Source: an uncultured Mucispirillum sp. (GTDB lineage: Bacteria > Chrysiogenota > Deferribacteres > Deferribacterales > Mucispirillaceae). Taken from it: a stretch of DNA of 64,000 nucleotides. The stretch spans positions 33,873 through 97,872 of the forward strand of contig CALURO010000009.1 of NCBI GenBank assembly GCA_944323205.1, given 5' to 3'. A model generated the notes under the pieces. That model was not told the origin of the DNA, ran no database searches, and saw nothing but the letters and a program-made list of their open reading frames with translations. Positions 53,326 through 61,567 of the stretch are shown piece by piece; within the stretch, counting starts at the first letter, position 1; every line of letters begins with the position of its first letter. The translations under genes were made by a program, and so were the position numbers.

Positions 53326-54217
53326 TTTTCTTAATAGTCCAAATCTAGAAAAGTTTTCAGGGCTTGTTGTTTCTACATTTGCCTCTTCTTTATCAGCCAT
53401 AAGCTCTAGAACAGTAAATTTATCTCTTGGTGAGATGGTAAAATGTGATGCAGATACACTGTTTACTGCTTATGAAAATGAAACACTTGTTATTGCAAAG
53501 GAAGATAACGGAGGTTATGAAACAGGACTGCTTTTTAGAACAAGGGATATTACGAAACTTGCAGATTTTATGCTTGCAGGTGATGGCGAAAGTAAAGATG
53601 AAATTGATGATGACACAAAAGATGCAGTGCAGGAATTAACTTCTCAGCTGCTTAGCAGTTTAAATGTTCCATTTGAGGAAGCATTTGATAATAAGTTTTC
53701 ATTCAAAAGTGAAGATATTATTAAAAATACTTCATCATCTCTTTTTCAGTGCTCTGAATATTACTGTATAGATTTAACTGGTGATATTGAAGGTGCTGAA
53801 TTAAATTTTAGATTTGTATGTGATACAAATATAGAAGCAAAACTTGGCAGTGAGGAAGACAGTAATCTTATAGATGATGGCAGTATAGAAGCTCTGCTTG
53901 GTAATGCTGGAATATCATTTGATGATGAGGCTGAAGAAAACGGTGGTAATGCTCCAAAAAACCTTGACCTGCTTTTAGATATTGATATACCTATAAGTGT
54001 TAGAATGGGCAGTGCTAAGTTATTTTTAAAAGATATTTTAGGGCTTGGACCTGGTAACATTGTAGAGTTAGAGCAGAATGCTGATGACCCTATTGAGCTT
54101 GCGATTAATGATAAAGTGATTGCAAGAGGTGAAGTTGTTATTGTTGACGGATATTTTGGTTTTAGAATAAAAGAGATTGTCAGCAAAGCAGAGCGTATTA
54201 GAAAATTAAAAGATTGA
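53306..54217 (+). CDS. fliY: Flagellar motor switch protein FliY/FliN type
   Basis: 303 residues. The C-terminal SPOA domain (LLLDIDIPISVRMGSAKLFLKDILGLGPGNIVEL, then GEVVIVDGYFGFRIKEI) is FliN. The N-terminal 190 residues form a CheC/FliY-like module, here with LTSQLLSSLNVPFEEAF, but no clear E-x3-N phosphatase pair is visible, so hydrolysis of CheY-P is uncertain. The protein is longer than plain FliN (about 130 residues) and shorter than Bacillus FliY (about 380). It overlaps fliM by 20 bases. Confidence 0.85.
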   Translation: MMTETVNFLNSPNLEKFSGLVVSTFASSLSAISSRTVNLSLGEMVKCDADTLFTAYENETLVIAKEDNGGYETGLLFRTRDITKLADFMLAGDGESKDEIDDDTKDAVQELTSQLLSSLNVPFEEAFDNKFSFKSEDIIKNTSSSLFQCSEYYCIDLTGDIEGAELNFRFVCDTNIEAKLGSEEDSNLIDDGSIEALLGNAGISFDDEAEENGGNAPKNLDLLLDIDIPISVRMGSAKLFLKDILGLGPGNIVELEQNADDPIELAINDKVIARGEVVIVDGYFGFRIKEIVSKAERIRKLKD

Positions 54218-54278
54218 CATATTTAAAAAAATAATGAATAAATATAAAGAATACTAACCTGTATTTACGGAGGTTTAA

Positions 54279-54656
54279 ATGGGTTACCAACACTCAATTA
54301 TAACAGTTGATGATTCTTCTACTATGAGAAGAATTATTAAAAATACTCTTCAAAAGCTCGGTTTTGAAACTATACTAGAAGCTGGAAATGGTGTAGAAGC
54401 TCTTGAAGTGATGTCTAAAAATAAAGTAGATATGGTTGTTACAGACTGGAATATGCCTGAAATGGACGGGCTTACATTTGTGAAAGCTGTTCGTGCAAAG
54501 GAAGAGTATAAAGATTTACCTATTTTAATGATTACAACAGAAGCTGCAAAAGAAGATATTTTAACAGCTTTACGCAGTGGTGTAAATAACTATGTTGTAA
54601 AACCTTTTACCCCTGAAACATTACAAGAAAAGGTATTCAAATTACTGGATTTATAA
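54279..54656 (+). CDS. cheY: Chemotaxis response regulator CheY
   Basis: 125 residues, single receiver domain: VDDSSTMRR (acidic pocket), VVTDWNMPEMDGL with phospho-Asp at about 58, ITTEA (Thr switch) and VVKPFTPE (Lys). It binds FliM when phosphorylated by CheA. A strong ribosome-binding site (acggagg) precedes it, 61 bases after fliY. The next gene starts one base after its stop, so a CheY/CheZ-like pair is likely. Confidence 0.95.
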   Translation: MGYQHSIITVDDSSTMRRIIKNTLQKLGFETILEAGNGVEALEVMSKNKVDMVVTDWNMPEMDGLTFVKAVRAKEEYKDLPILMITTEAAKEDILTALRSGVNNYVVKPFTPETLQEKVFKLLDL

Positions 54657-54657
54657 A

Positions 54658-55290
54658 ATGAGCGAATTCAAAGACCTGAATGAATTATTGAGCATAGCAC
54701 GCAACATTAATGAAGGTAAATATGATGTTGTAGATGTTACTGTTGAGCCTGAAAGCGAGCTGTATGATATAGCTCAGTATTTTAATGATTCATTAAAAAA
54801 ACTACAAACTGTTTCATCAGCTATAGAGGGAGCTTACAGTGACCTTCCTGCTTTTGAAAAAGTGCTTAACGGTGTAATTAATGATTCTAAAAGTGCATCA
54901 GAAGATGTTCTGGCATTTGTAGATAAGATAAACTTTAATATTGATGATATTAAAGAAAATCTTGAGCTTGTAAGGCAGTTTATAACATCAGGGGATTATG
55001 CTCGTGCCGGCGGTATGCTTGACAGACTGTCAGAGTGTGCCATTCAAGGTCAAGATATATGCTGCGATATAGTTTCTTCATTAGAGTTTAAAGAAGTGAC
55101 TAAATCAAAGATTAATGAAAGTATAAAAGTGGTAAACTCACTAGAAGAAAGACTAGCATCTGTTTTAATAAAACTTGGTATTAAGCAGAATGTTATTGAT
55201 GTTGATGTTTTAGATAAATTTAAAGATACTAAAGAAATATTGCAAGACCAGGATTTAGTTGATAAACTCCTTAAAGAATTTGGTGTATAA
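54658..55290 (+). CDS. CheZ-like helical protein, catalytic signature not conserved
   Basis: 210 residues, almost entirely helical and acidic. Gene place (directly after cheY, before cheA) and size fit CheZ, the CheY-P phosphatase. The segment DICCDIVSSLEFKEVTKSKINESIKVVNSLEERL aligns with the CheZ helix whose consensus is AQDFQDLTGQ; here the catalytic Asp is Glu and the catalytic Gln is Ser (FKEVTKS). So it may have lost activity, use other residues, or belong to another family. The end, ILQDQDLVDKLLKEFGV, recalls the DDLLDSLGF CheY-binding tail of CheZ. Start ATG lies one base after the cheY stop with no separate ribosome-binding site. Confidence 0.6.
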   Translation: MSEFKDLNELLSIARNINEGKYDVVDVTVEPESELYDIAQYFNDSLKKLQTVSSAIEGAYSDLPAFEKVLNGVINDSKSASEDVLAFVDKINFNIDDIKENLELVRQFITSGDYARAGGMLDRLSECAIQGQDICCDIVSSLEFKEVTKSKINESIKVVNSLEERLASVLIKLGIKQNVIDVDVLDKFKDTKEILQDQDLVDKLLKEFGV

Positions 55291-55307
55291 GGAAAGCAGG
55301 TGAATAT

Positions 55308-57470
55308 ATGAATAATGATGATATGCAGGAATTAGTTCAGGATTTTTTGGTAGAAACTAACGAAATAATTGAAAATTTAGACCATGACCTTGTTGAGCTT
55401 GAAAGTAACCAAAATGATTTGGAGCTTTTAAACAAAATCTTCCGTGGCGCCCATACAATGAAAGGTTCATCTTCATTTCTTGGGTTTAACAAATTAGCGG
55501 AGCTGACTCACCATGCTGAAGATATATTAAATAAACTCCGTAAAGGTGAAATGGTAGTTACTCGTGAAATTATGGATACTCTTTTAGAGTTTGTGGATAA
55601 AACAAAGCAAATTATAAGTGATATAGAAAATGGCACAGATACTACAGATTGTTCATCTGTTATTGAAGATTTAAAGCTTGCAAGCGAAGGTAAGCTGACT
55701 TCAAAAACAAAAAATAATAAATCTGCTTCACAAGCTGCCGCACCTGCTGCGCAAGTGCCTGCAACTGCACCAAAGCCACAGGCAGCACCGAAAAAACAGG
55801 AAGCACCAAAAGTTGTGCATCAGGCAACATCTGTTGAGCAGACAATTCGTGTTGATGTCAGCCGATTAGACTCACTTGTAAACTTAGTTGGTGAGCTTGT
55901 TTTAAGTAGAAATATGCTTTCTCAGATAGCTGGTGAGCTTGAAAATAAATTTGAAAATGAATATCTTGTTGAGCAGCTTTTAGTAGCTACAAATGCAATA
56001 GGTATGAATACTACAGAATTACAGCTTGCAATTATGAAAACAAGAATGATTGCAATTGGTAAAGTATTTAATAGATTTCCAAGAGTTGTTCGTGATATTG
56101 CACGAGATACGGGTAAGGAGATTGAATTAGTTATATCTGGTGAAGAAACAGAGCTTGATAAGCAGGTTATAGAATCTATTGGTGACCCGCTTTTACACAT
56201 GATTAGAAACTCATGCGACCATGGTGTAGAAACTCCAGAAGTTCGCCTTGCAAAAGGTAAACCAAGAATGGGGACAGTAAACTTATCAGCATACCATGAA
56301 GGTAACCATGTTGTTATCGAAATTAAAGATGACGGTGCTGGTATGGACCCTGACAAAATAAAACGCAAAGCTATAGAAAAAGGTGTTATTACTGTTGATG
56401 AAGCAAATAGTATGGATGATAGACAGGCTTTTTCTCTTATTTTTAAACCGGGATTTTCTACTGCTGACAAAATTACAAATATTTCAGGCCGTGGCGTTGG
56501 TATGGATGTTGTCCGCACAAATATTGAAAAATTAAATGGTATTATTACTATTGATTCTAAAATAGATGAAGGTTCAACATTTTATTTAAAACTTCCATTA
56601 ACACTTGCTATTATTCAGGCACTTCTTGTTGAAGTTGCAGGTGAAACATTTGCAATACCGCTTGCATCAGTTGTTGAAACTGTCCGTATTACAAACGAAG
56701 AAATCCACTCATTTGAAGGCAGTGAAGTTTTAAAATTAAGAGACAGAGTGTTATCTCTTATCAGACTTGATGAAGCATTTGCTCTTGATGAACTTGAACA
56801 GGATGAAATATATGTAGTAGTTGTTGCATTAGCTGAAAAACAATTAGGCCTTATTGTTGATAAATTAATAGGACAGGAAGAAATCGTTATTAAATCACTT
56901 GGTGATTATTTAGGTGGAAATCCTGGTATTGCAGGTGCAACTATTACTGGTGACGGCCGTGTTAGATTAATCTTAGATGTTGCTGGTGTAATTGAAGTTG
57001 CACAAAATATGCCTAGAAGAATTAGAAACACTAAAAAACTTTCATCAAATAAACGCTCTTCTGTTCAGGCTGCACCTAAGAAATCAAATGCAGTTAAAGT
57101 ATTAATATGTGATGATTCATCAACTGATAGAAAAATAACTAAAAAAGTACTTGAATCACAAGACTGGATAGAAACTGTTGAAGCACCATCTGCTAAAGAT
57201 GCATTAAATATTCTTGAAAGAGATAACGGCATTGATTTAATTATAAGCGATATTATGATGCCAGATATGGATGGATTTAGACTTACACGCAGCATAAGAG
57301 AAAAAGGTTACGATATACCAATAATTGCAATATCTGCTAGGTTAGAGCCTTCTGACAGGAAAAAAATGAATGCATCAGGTATGAATGCATTTATTCAAAA
57401 GCCTATCAATCAGCAGCTGCTGGTGGATAAAATTGATGAGCTTATTTCTCAAAAAAATAACAACGGTTAG
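55308..57470 (+). CDS. cheA: Chemotaxis histidine kinase CheA with C-terminal receiver domain
   Basis: 720 residues. Domains in order: HPt P1 with phospho-His49 (RGAHTMKGSSSFLGF), an Ala/Pro/Lys/Gln-rich linker (about 130-180), dimerisation helices (RVDVSRLDSLVNLVGELVLSR), HATPase (SCDHGVE, DDGAGMD, GRGVGMDVV), CheW-like P5 (PLTLAIIQALLVEV) and a fused receiver domain at the C-terminus from about residue 595, with VLICDDSS, DLIISDIMMPDMDG and the IQKPI Lys. A P2 CheY-binding domain is not clearly seen. The fused receiver may act as a phosphate sink or output. It starts 17 bases after the CheZ-like gene with a good ribosome-binding site. Confidence 0.95.
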   Translation: MNNDDMQELVQDFLVETNEIIENLDHDLVELESNQNDLELLNKIFRGAHTMKGSSSFLGFNKLAELTHHAEDILNKLRKGEMVVTREIMDTLLEFVDKTKQIISDIENGTDTTDCSSVIEDLKLASEGKLTSKTKNNKSASQAAAPAAQVPATAPKPQAAPKKQEAPKVVHQATSVEQTIRVDVSRLDSLVNLVGELVLSRNMLSQIAGELENKFENEYLVEQLLVATNAIGMNTTELQLAIMKTRMIAIGKVFNRFPRVVRDIARDTGKEIELVISGEETELDKQVIESIGDPLLHMIRNSCDHGVETPEVRLAKGKPRMGTVNLSAYHEGNHVVIEIKDDGAGMDPDKIKRKAIEKGVITVDEANSMDDRQAFSLIFKPGFSTADKITNISGRGVGMDVVRTNIEKLNGIITIDSKIDEGSTFYLKLPLTLAIIQALLVEVAGETFAIPLASVVETVRITNEEIHSFEGSEVLKLRDRVLSLIRLDEAFALDELEQDEIYVVVVALAEKQLGLIVDKLIGQEEIVIKSLGDYLGGNPGIAGATITGDGRVRLILDVAGVIEVAQNMPRRIRNTKKLSSNKRSSVQAAPKKSNAVKVLICDDSSTDRKITKKVLESQDWIETVEAPSAKDALNILERDNGIDLIISDIMMPDMDGFRLTRSIREKGYDIPIIAISARLEPSDRKKMNASGMNAFIQKPINQQLLVDKIDELISQKNNNG

Positions 57471-57774
57471 TTTTACTGTTGTAATATTATTAGTATTATT
57501 AGTTCAAGTTGCTGCAGCAAGGGTTTATGTATATGAAGTAAGCACTGCAGCAACTCGTTTTCAAACTGCGTCAAAACTGCCGCCTGATGCATTTTTATAT
57601 TATAATGGCGGCTTTGATGTAATATATGACCTAAAAGTAATTGCCACATATCCTGATGAGAAAATGGCCCAGGCATTAAAGGATTATAATCTTGAAGAAA
57701 ATAATAGTAATAGTCTTGTTAACAATCCTGTTCCTCGCAGCATACCAAAAAAACCATATTATTGGTGGAGATAA
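57436..57774 (+). CDS. Small exported protein of unknown function
   Basis: Start chosen at ATG 57436 (MSLFLKK), inside the end of cheA (35-base overlap), as it yields a clean signal peptide (VSFTVVILLVLLVQVAAA, cleavage after about residue 25). The 112-residue product has a mature part VYVYEVSTAATRFQTASKLPPDAFLYYNGGFDVIYDLKVIATYPDEK, which looks like a compact alpha/beta fold, and a basic, aromatic tail (IPKKPYYWWR). No family recognised. Its 3' part overlaps the next gene by 83 bases in another frame. It is possibly a periplasmic partner of the following OmpA-like protein. Confidence 0.55.
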   Translation: MSLFLKKITTVSFTVVILLVLLVQVAAARVYVYEVSTAATRFQTASKLPPDAFLYYNGGFDVIYDLKVIATYPDEKMAQALKDYNLEENNSNSLVNNPVPRSIPKKPYYWWR

Positions 57775-58483
57775 CCTGTATGCTGCTACTTATGAGGAGC
57801 AGAATATTTATGAAGTAAAAATAGAAAATAATATGTCTAAAGTTATTACAACAATGACGGTAATGGCTATGACAGAACAGGAAGCCTATGACAATGTTGC
57901 TTTAAATGGCTGGACTGTTATAGGGGTTAGACTGATAAAAGAAAGGGTAAAAGATGAATATACTCTTTCTACTGATTATATTAAAACAGAAATTCCAAAT
58001 AAAATAGAGCTTGAAGATGCCGTAGAAATACCACCAGCAGCAAAAGAGCCTGCAAAAGAAAGCAGTATAGTAGTTTCAAAAGAAAGCGGCAATAAAAATG
58101 TATCAGATAACTTAAATCTTGTACCTACTTCAAAAGATTTAGAATTAATATTGACAATCCATTTTCAGCTTGGTAATGTGGCGCCAATATTTGATGATAG
58201 AATATCAAAACTATTTGACAGCCTCCCAAAAGACAGAGATTATGTCCTTTTTGGTAATGCAGATGATGTGGCAGTAGGAAGTAATGCTACATACAGTAAT
58301 AACTATGAGTTGTCATATCTAAGGGCAGACCACATAAAAAAACTGCTTATTGAAAAAGGGTATAGTGCCGATAAAATAAGAACAATAGGCTTAGGTACGG
58401 GCTATCCATTAGAAAAAAGCGGTAAAAATGGCAGCCTTAAAAACAGACGAGTAGAGATATATGGATTCAGAACGCAAAGCTAG
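57692..58483 (+). CDS. OmpA-family C-terminal domain protein, TTG start
   Basis: 263 residues. The only start that gives a signal peptide (MKKIIVIVLLTILFLAAYQKN) is TTG 57692, with aaagga about 8 bases before it, so it overlaps the previous gene by 83 bases. After a periplasmic N-terminal part (about 32-95), a Lys/Glu/Ser-rich linker (about 105-135) leads to an OmpA-like peptidoglycan-binding domain: LTIHFQLGNVAPIFDD, GNADDV, LSYLRADHIKKLLIEKGYSADKIRTIGLG and NRRVEIY. It lacks the full MotB plug and transmembrane helix, so it is not MotB; it may anchor the envelope near the motor. The end overlaps the next gene by 23 bases. Confidence 0.75.
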   Translation: MKKIIVIVLLTILFLAAYQKNHIIGGDNLYAATYEEQNIYEVKIENNMSKVITTMTVMAMTEQEAYDNVALNGWTVIGVRLIKERVKDEYTLSTDYIKTEIPNKIELEDAVEIPPAAKEPAKESSIVVSKESGNKNVSDNLNLVPTSKDLELILTIHFQLGNVAPIFDDRISKLFDSLPKDRDYVLFGNADDVAVGSNATYSNNYELSYLRADHIKKLLIEKGYSADKIRTIGLGTGYPLEKSGKNGSLKNRRVEIYGFRTQS

Positions 58484-59435
58484 GTATGAACAGCTTTATA
58501 ACATTAAACTTACAGAATTTTATAACTTTGTCAGTGAAGTTATGGGTGATTTTAATTATTCACTTCATAGAACTGTAAAAGATATAGAAAATAAGCGCCG
58601 TATAGAAATATGGGCATATCAAAGCCGTGAAGACCAGTCAGCTGTTGTTTGGATAGAAGTTGTAAAACCAGGTGAAATGTTAGACCAATACATAACAACA
58701 GATGTCCTTAGAACAATGAATGATGAAAATGTTACCCGTCTATTCTTTTTTACAAATGCTCAAATGAGTGCAGAAGAAAAAGATGTTTTAGAAGGCTCAA
58801 ATCATTTTGTTTTTGGAACAGATGAAATAGTAGAAACATTAATAGCCATAGATATGAAACGCTCTATTAAAGTAGTGCGTAAGCGTAAAAAAGTGAAAGT
58901 GCCGTCTGCTATGGTATTAATTAAAAACTTTCTAAAAGCAAATAAAGTAACAAGACGAGAAATTAAGCTGAAAACAAGTGCTGTTCCAGAGCTTGCATCT
59001 CAATATTATAAACTTATTCGCAGAGTTTTAAATGAAATAGACAGGATACCAGATATTAATGATATTCCTGCACAGTCAAGAGAACGCCTTAAAAAAATAC
59101 AGTATGATTTGCTTCCAGAGCTTTTAAAAACACCATACTACACATTTACATACCAGTTTGTATATTTAAGAAATGCTCTTTTTTCTTTAATTGAATATAC
59201 AATAATATATATAGGTAATGTTATTGAATATGAAGCAGAAGATGATTTAAAGAAAAACAGAGAAGTCATAGAAGAAATTATGAGCAAACTTGACAATGTT
59301 GATAAAGAAATTGCAAATTATAAATCAGACCTTATGTTTTCTTCTGAAAAAATAGCATTAAAATTAATTATGTCCGCAGCAGCATTCAGCCTTGTAGCTG
59401 TCCTTATCTTGATTGTATTAAAATTTACAAGATAA
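58461..59435 (+). CDS. Conserved hypothetical protein with C-terminal membrane anchor
   Basis: 324 residues. The N-terminal 120 residues form an alpha/beta region (RRIEIWAYQSREDQSAVVWIEVVKPGEM, RLFFFTNAQMSAEEKDVL, NHFVFGTDEIVETLIAI) similar in feel to Mrr-like restriction-endonuclease folds, where a D/E and K would be catalytic, but no clear D-ExK motif is visible. A helical middle part (about 150-290) and a C-terminal transmembrane helix (about 300-321, SAAAFSLVAVLILIVL) follow. It probably sits on the inner membrane facing the cytoplasm. It overlaps the OmpA-like gene by 23 bases, and is the last gene of the cheA transcription unit. Function unknown. Confidence 0.6.
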   Translation: MDSERKARYEQLYNIKLTEFYNFVSEVMGDFNYSLHRTVKDIENKRRIEIWAYQSREDQSAVVWIEVVKPGEMLDQYITTDVLRTMNDENVTRLFFFTNAQMSAEEKDVLEGSNHFVFGTDEIVETLIAIDMKRSIKVVRKRKKVKVPSAMVLIKNFLKANKVTRREIKLKTSAVPELASQYYKLIRRVLNEIDRIPDINDIPAQSRERLKKIQYDLLPELLKTPYYTFTYQFVYLRNALFSLIEYTIIYIGNVIEYEAEDDLKKNREVIEEIMSKLDNVDKEIANYKSDLMFSSEKIALKLIMSAAAFSLVAVLILIVLKFTR

Positions 59436-59551
59436 ATGAAAGGAATCTTATTTCTTTAAAAATATAAATAGTTTAAAACATATGCCTTATAAATAGTTAT
59501 CATGCTTACTATCCAATACTATAAAAAATAAAAAAAATCCAAATCTTACTA

Positions 59552-59580
59552 TTGTAAAATAAAAATCTTTTTTGTATAAT
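59552..59580 (+). promoter_or_regulatory. Promoter of the SpoIIE phosphatase operon
   Basis: TTGTAA (59552-59557), a 17-base spacer, perfect TATAAT (59575-59580) preceded by TG, 37 bases before the start codon. Confidence 0.75.
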
Positions 59581-59617
59581 TAAGTAATTATAAATAAGTA
59601 TCTTACAGAGTGGGTAT

Positions 59618-61216
59618 ATGGATTTAAACACATTAACAAGGCTTTTTGATGGTCTTGATTCATACATTATAGCAGTAGATAGTGAATTTAATATTAAATT
59701 TACAAACGGCAGAGTGTCACTTATTTCCGGCAAACACCCTGATGAAATGATAAATAAAAAATGTTATAATGTAATTCATGGATATGTTAACCCGTGTAAA
59801 AACTGTCCCATTGCAGAAAATAAAAATTTTTCCGGCACAAAAGTAATTATAAAGGATATTATTACATATACAGGGAATAGAATTTTTGCCCGCTCTGCAT
59901 TTACCCGTATATCTGATGATTTATATGTTTCTTCATTTATTGATATTACAGATATAGAAAGAGAGCGTCTTGAATTAACCCATTCAAGCAAGGAATCAAA
60001 AGCAAATAATTTCAGATTAGCACATGAAAGAAATATGAAAGATAATGAAATAAATTTTCTTGAAAAAGCAATAGATAATATGGCTCAAGGCATTATGATA
60101 GTTGATGATGAATATAATATTAAAACTATTAATAAAATGCTTAAAGAAACATCTCAGCTTGGTAAAAAAGATATTGAAAAAATAAAATGTTATAATGTTT
60201 ACGACTATGAAGAGCCTTGTAAAGACTGCCCATTTAAAACAAACAATTCTAAGTCGTTAAGGCAGATGCATGATAAGCATATGACAATAATGTTTTCTAA
60301 GTTTGATAAATATATTGTTGAAAGTTTAAGGGATACAACAAGAGAAATAAAACTTATTGATGATATAAGAGAAAGTCAGGAAGAAATAAAAGAAAAGCAG
60401 CGTCAAATGTCTATAATGAATACAGACCTTTTACGCATGAATGAAAAATTAAAAACAGTGCAGTCATTAATAGAAGAAGAATTAAAACAAGTTGGCTATA
60501 TTCAGGAAAGTCTGCTGCCTGAAAATCTACCACAGGTTAAAGGGTATGATTTTGGTGCTACATACATTCCAGCAGAGCAGGCAGGTGGTGATTATTATGA
60601 CTGTATCCAAATGAGTAATAACTACTGGGGCTTTGTTGTAGCAGATGTATCAGGTCATGGGACACCTGCTGCAGTTATTATGGCAATTACCCGTGCTATA
60701 ATGCGAAGCTATACATTTGATGTGCTTTCTGCATCAGATGCTCTTACTATGGTTAATGATATTTTATGCGATAATATACACACAAAAGACTTTGTTACAA
60801 TGTTTTATGCAGTATTAAATACAAATAATGGTATGTTTAATCTTGCCTCAGCAGGACATAATCCGGTATTGTTTTTTGATTCTTCAGAGTTTATTGTTAA
60901 AAAAATAACAGCTTCAGGTATGTTTTTAGGAACATTTGAAGGGTTAAATTTTGAAGAGAAGAAATGGCATATAGAAGAGGGCGATATATTCTTTATGTAT
61001 ACAGACGGTTTAGTTGAAGCAATGAACAGCCAGCGTGAGCAGTATGGCTATGACAGGCTTGTATCAAAGCTTATGATGTTTAGTGATTACCCTGCAGAGC
61101 GTCTTATAAAAGAAGTAATGGAAGATGTGAAAAATTTTACAGCAGGAGCACCTTTTGAAGATGATATTACAATACTTGTAATCAAAAGAAATAAAGAAGA
61201 AAGTGAAAATAAATAG
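59618..61216 (+). CDS. PAS-PAS-SpoIIE (PP2C-type) serine phosphatase
   Basis: 532 residues. Two PAS-like sensor modules (about 1-110 and 145-250) each hold a cysteine pair in the same context: CYNVIHGYVNPCKNCP and CYNVYDYEEPCKDCP. A coiled coil (about 245-305) joins them to the SpoIIE/PP2C domain: ATYIPAEQAGGDYYD, VVADVSGHGTPAAVIMA, SAGHNPVLFF, FFMYTDGLVEA and FEDDITILVIK, all metal-binding Asp residues present. Such phosphatases remove phosphate from STAS-domain proteins, and the next gene encodes one. The Cys pairs could bind iron-sulphur or zinc or sense redox; that is inference. It has its own promoter. Confidence 0.88.
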   Translation: MDLNTLTRLFDGLDSYIIAVDSEFNIKFTNGRVSLISGKHPDEMINKKCYNVIHGYVNPCKNCPIAENKNFSGTKVIIKDIITYTGNRIFARSAFTRISDDLYVSSFIDITDIERERLELTHSSKESKANNFRLAHERNMKDNEINFLEKAIDNMAQGIMIVDDEYNIKTINKMLKETSQLGKKDIEKIKCYNVYDYEEPCKDCPFKTNNSKSLRQMHDKHMTIMFSKFDKYIVESLRDTTREIKLIDDIRESQEEIKEKQRQMSIMNTDLLRMNEKLKTVQSLIEEELKQVGYIQESLLPENLPQVKGYDFGATYIPAEQAGGDYYDCIQMSNNYWGFVVADVSGHGTPAAVIMAITRAIMRSYTFDVLSASDALTMVNDILCDNIHTKDFVTMFYAVLNTNNGMFNLASAGHNPVLFFDSSEFIVKKITASGMFLGTFEGLNFEEKKWHIEEGDIFFMYTDGLVEAMNSQREQYGYDRLVSKLMMFSDYPAERLIKEVMEDVKNFTAGAPFEDDITILVIKRNKEESENK

Positions 61217-61245
61217 TCATATTAATAATATTAGGAGGATATAAT

Positions 61246-61563
61246 ATGAATATTAAAAATGTAAATGGAAAAAGTGTAGCCTATCTTGAAGGTGAAATTA
61301 ATGCACAAACTGGTGCACAGGTAAAAGCAGAAATAAATACTCTGCTTGACAAAGGCAATGCTGTAGTTTTATCTTTCAAAAGTGTAGTATATATGAACTC
61401 ATCTGGTTTAAGAGAAATCATAGACTTATTTAAAACAGCAAGTAAAAATAAAAAAGAAGTATCTCTTTGCGATATGAACTCAGATATTAGGGAAATGTTC
61501 TCTTTTACAGGGCTTGATAAAGTATTTAAAATTTACGATACAGAAGCAGCTGCAGTAGGTTAA
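61246..61563 (+). CDS. STAS-domain anti-sigma factor antagonist
   Basis: 105 residues, single STAS domain: VAYLEGEINAQTGAQVKAEI, VVLSFKSVVYMNSSGLREI with the phosphorylatable Ser in NSSGL (about residue 53), and a C-terminal FTGLDKVFKIY. It should switch partners with an anti-sigma kinase; no such kinase gene is in the window. The upstream PP2C phosphatase is its likely activator. A strong ribosome-binding site (aggagg) precedes the start. The product may regulate a sigma factor or a chemotaxis/adhesion output. Confidence 0.93.
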   Translation: MNIKNVNGKSVAYLEGEINAQTGAQVKAEINTLLDKGNAVVLSFKSVVYMNSSGLREIIDLFKTASKNKKEVSLCDMNSDIREMFSFTGLDKVFKIYDTEAAAVG

Positions 61564-61567
61564 TATT

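Noticed and set aside
57692..58483. OmpA-like protein as MotB
   Set aside because: No single transmembrane helix with the MotB plug and Asp was found; the N-terminus is a cleavable-type signal and no motA lies next to it.
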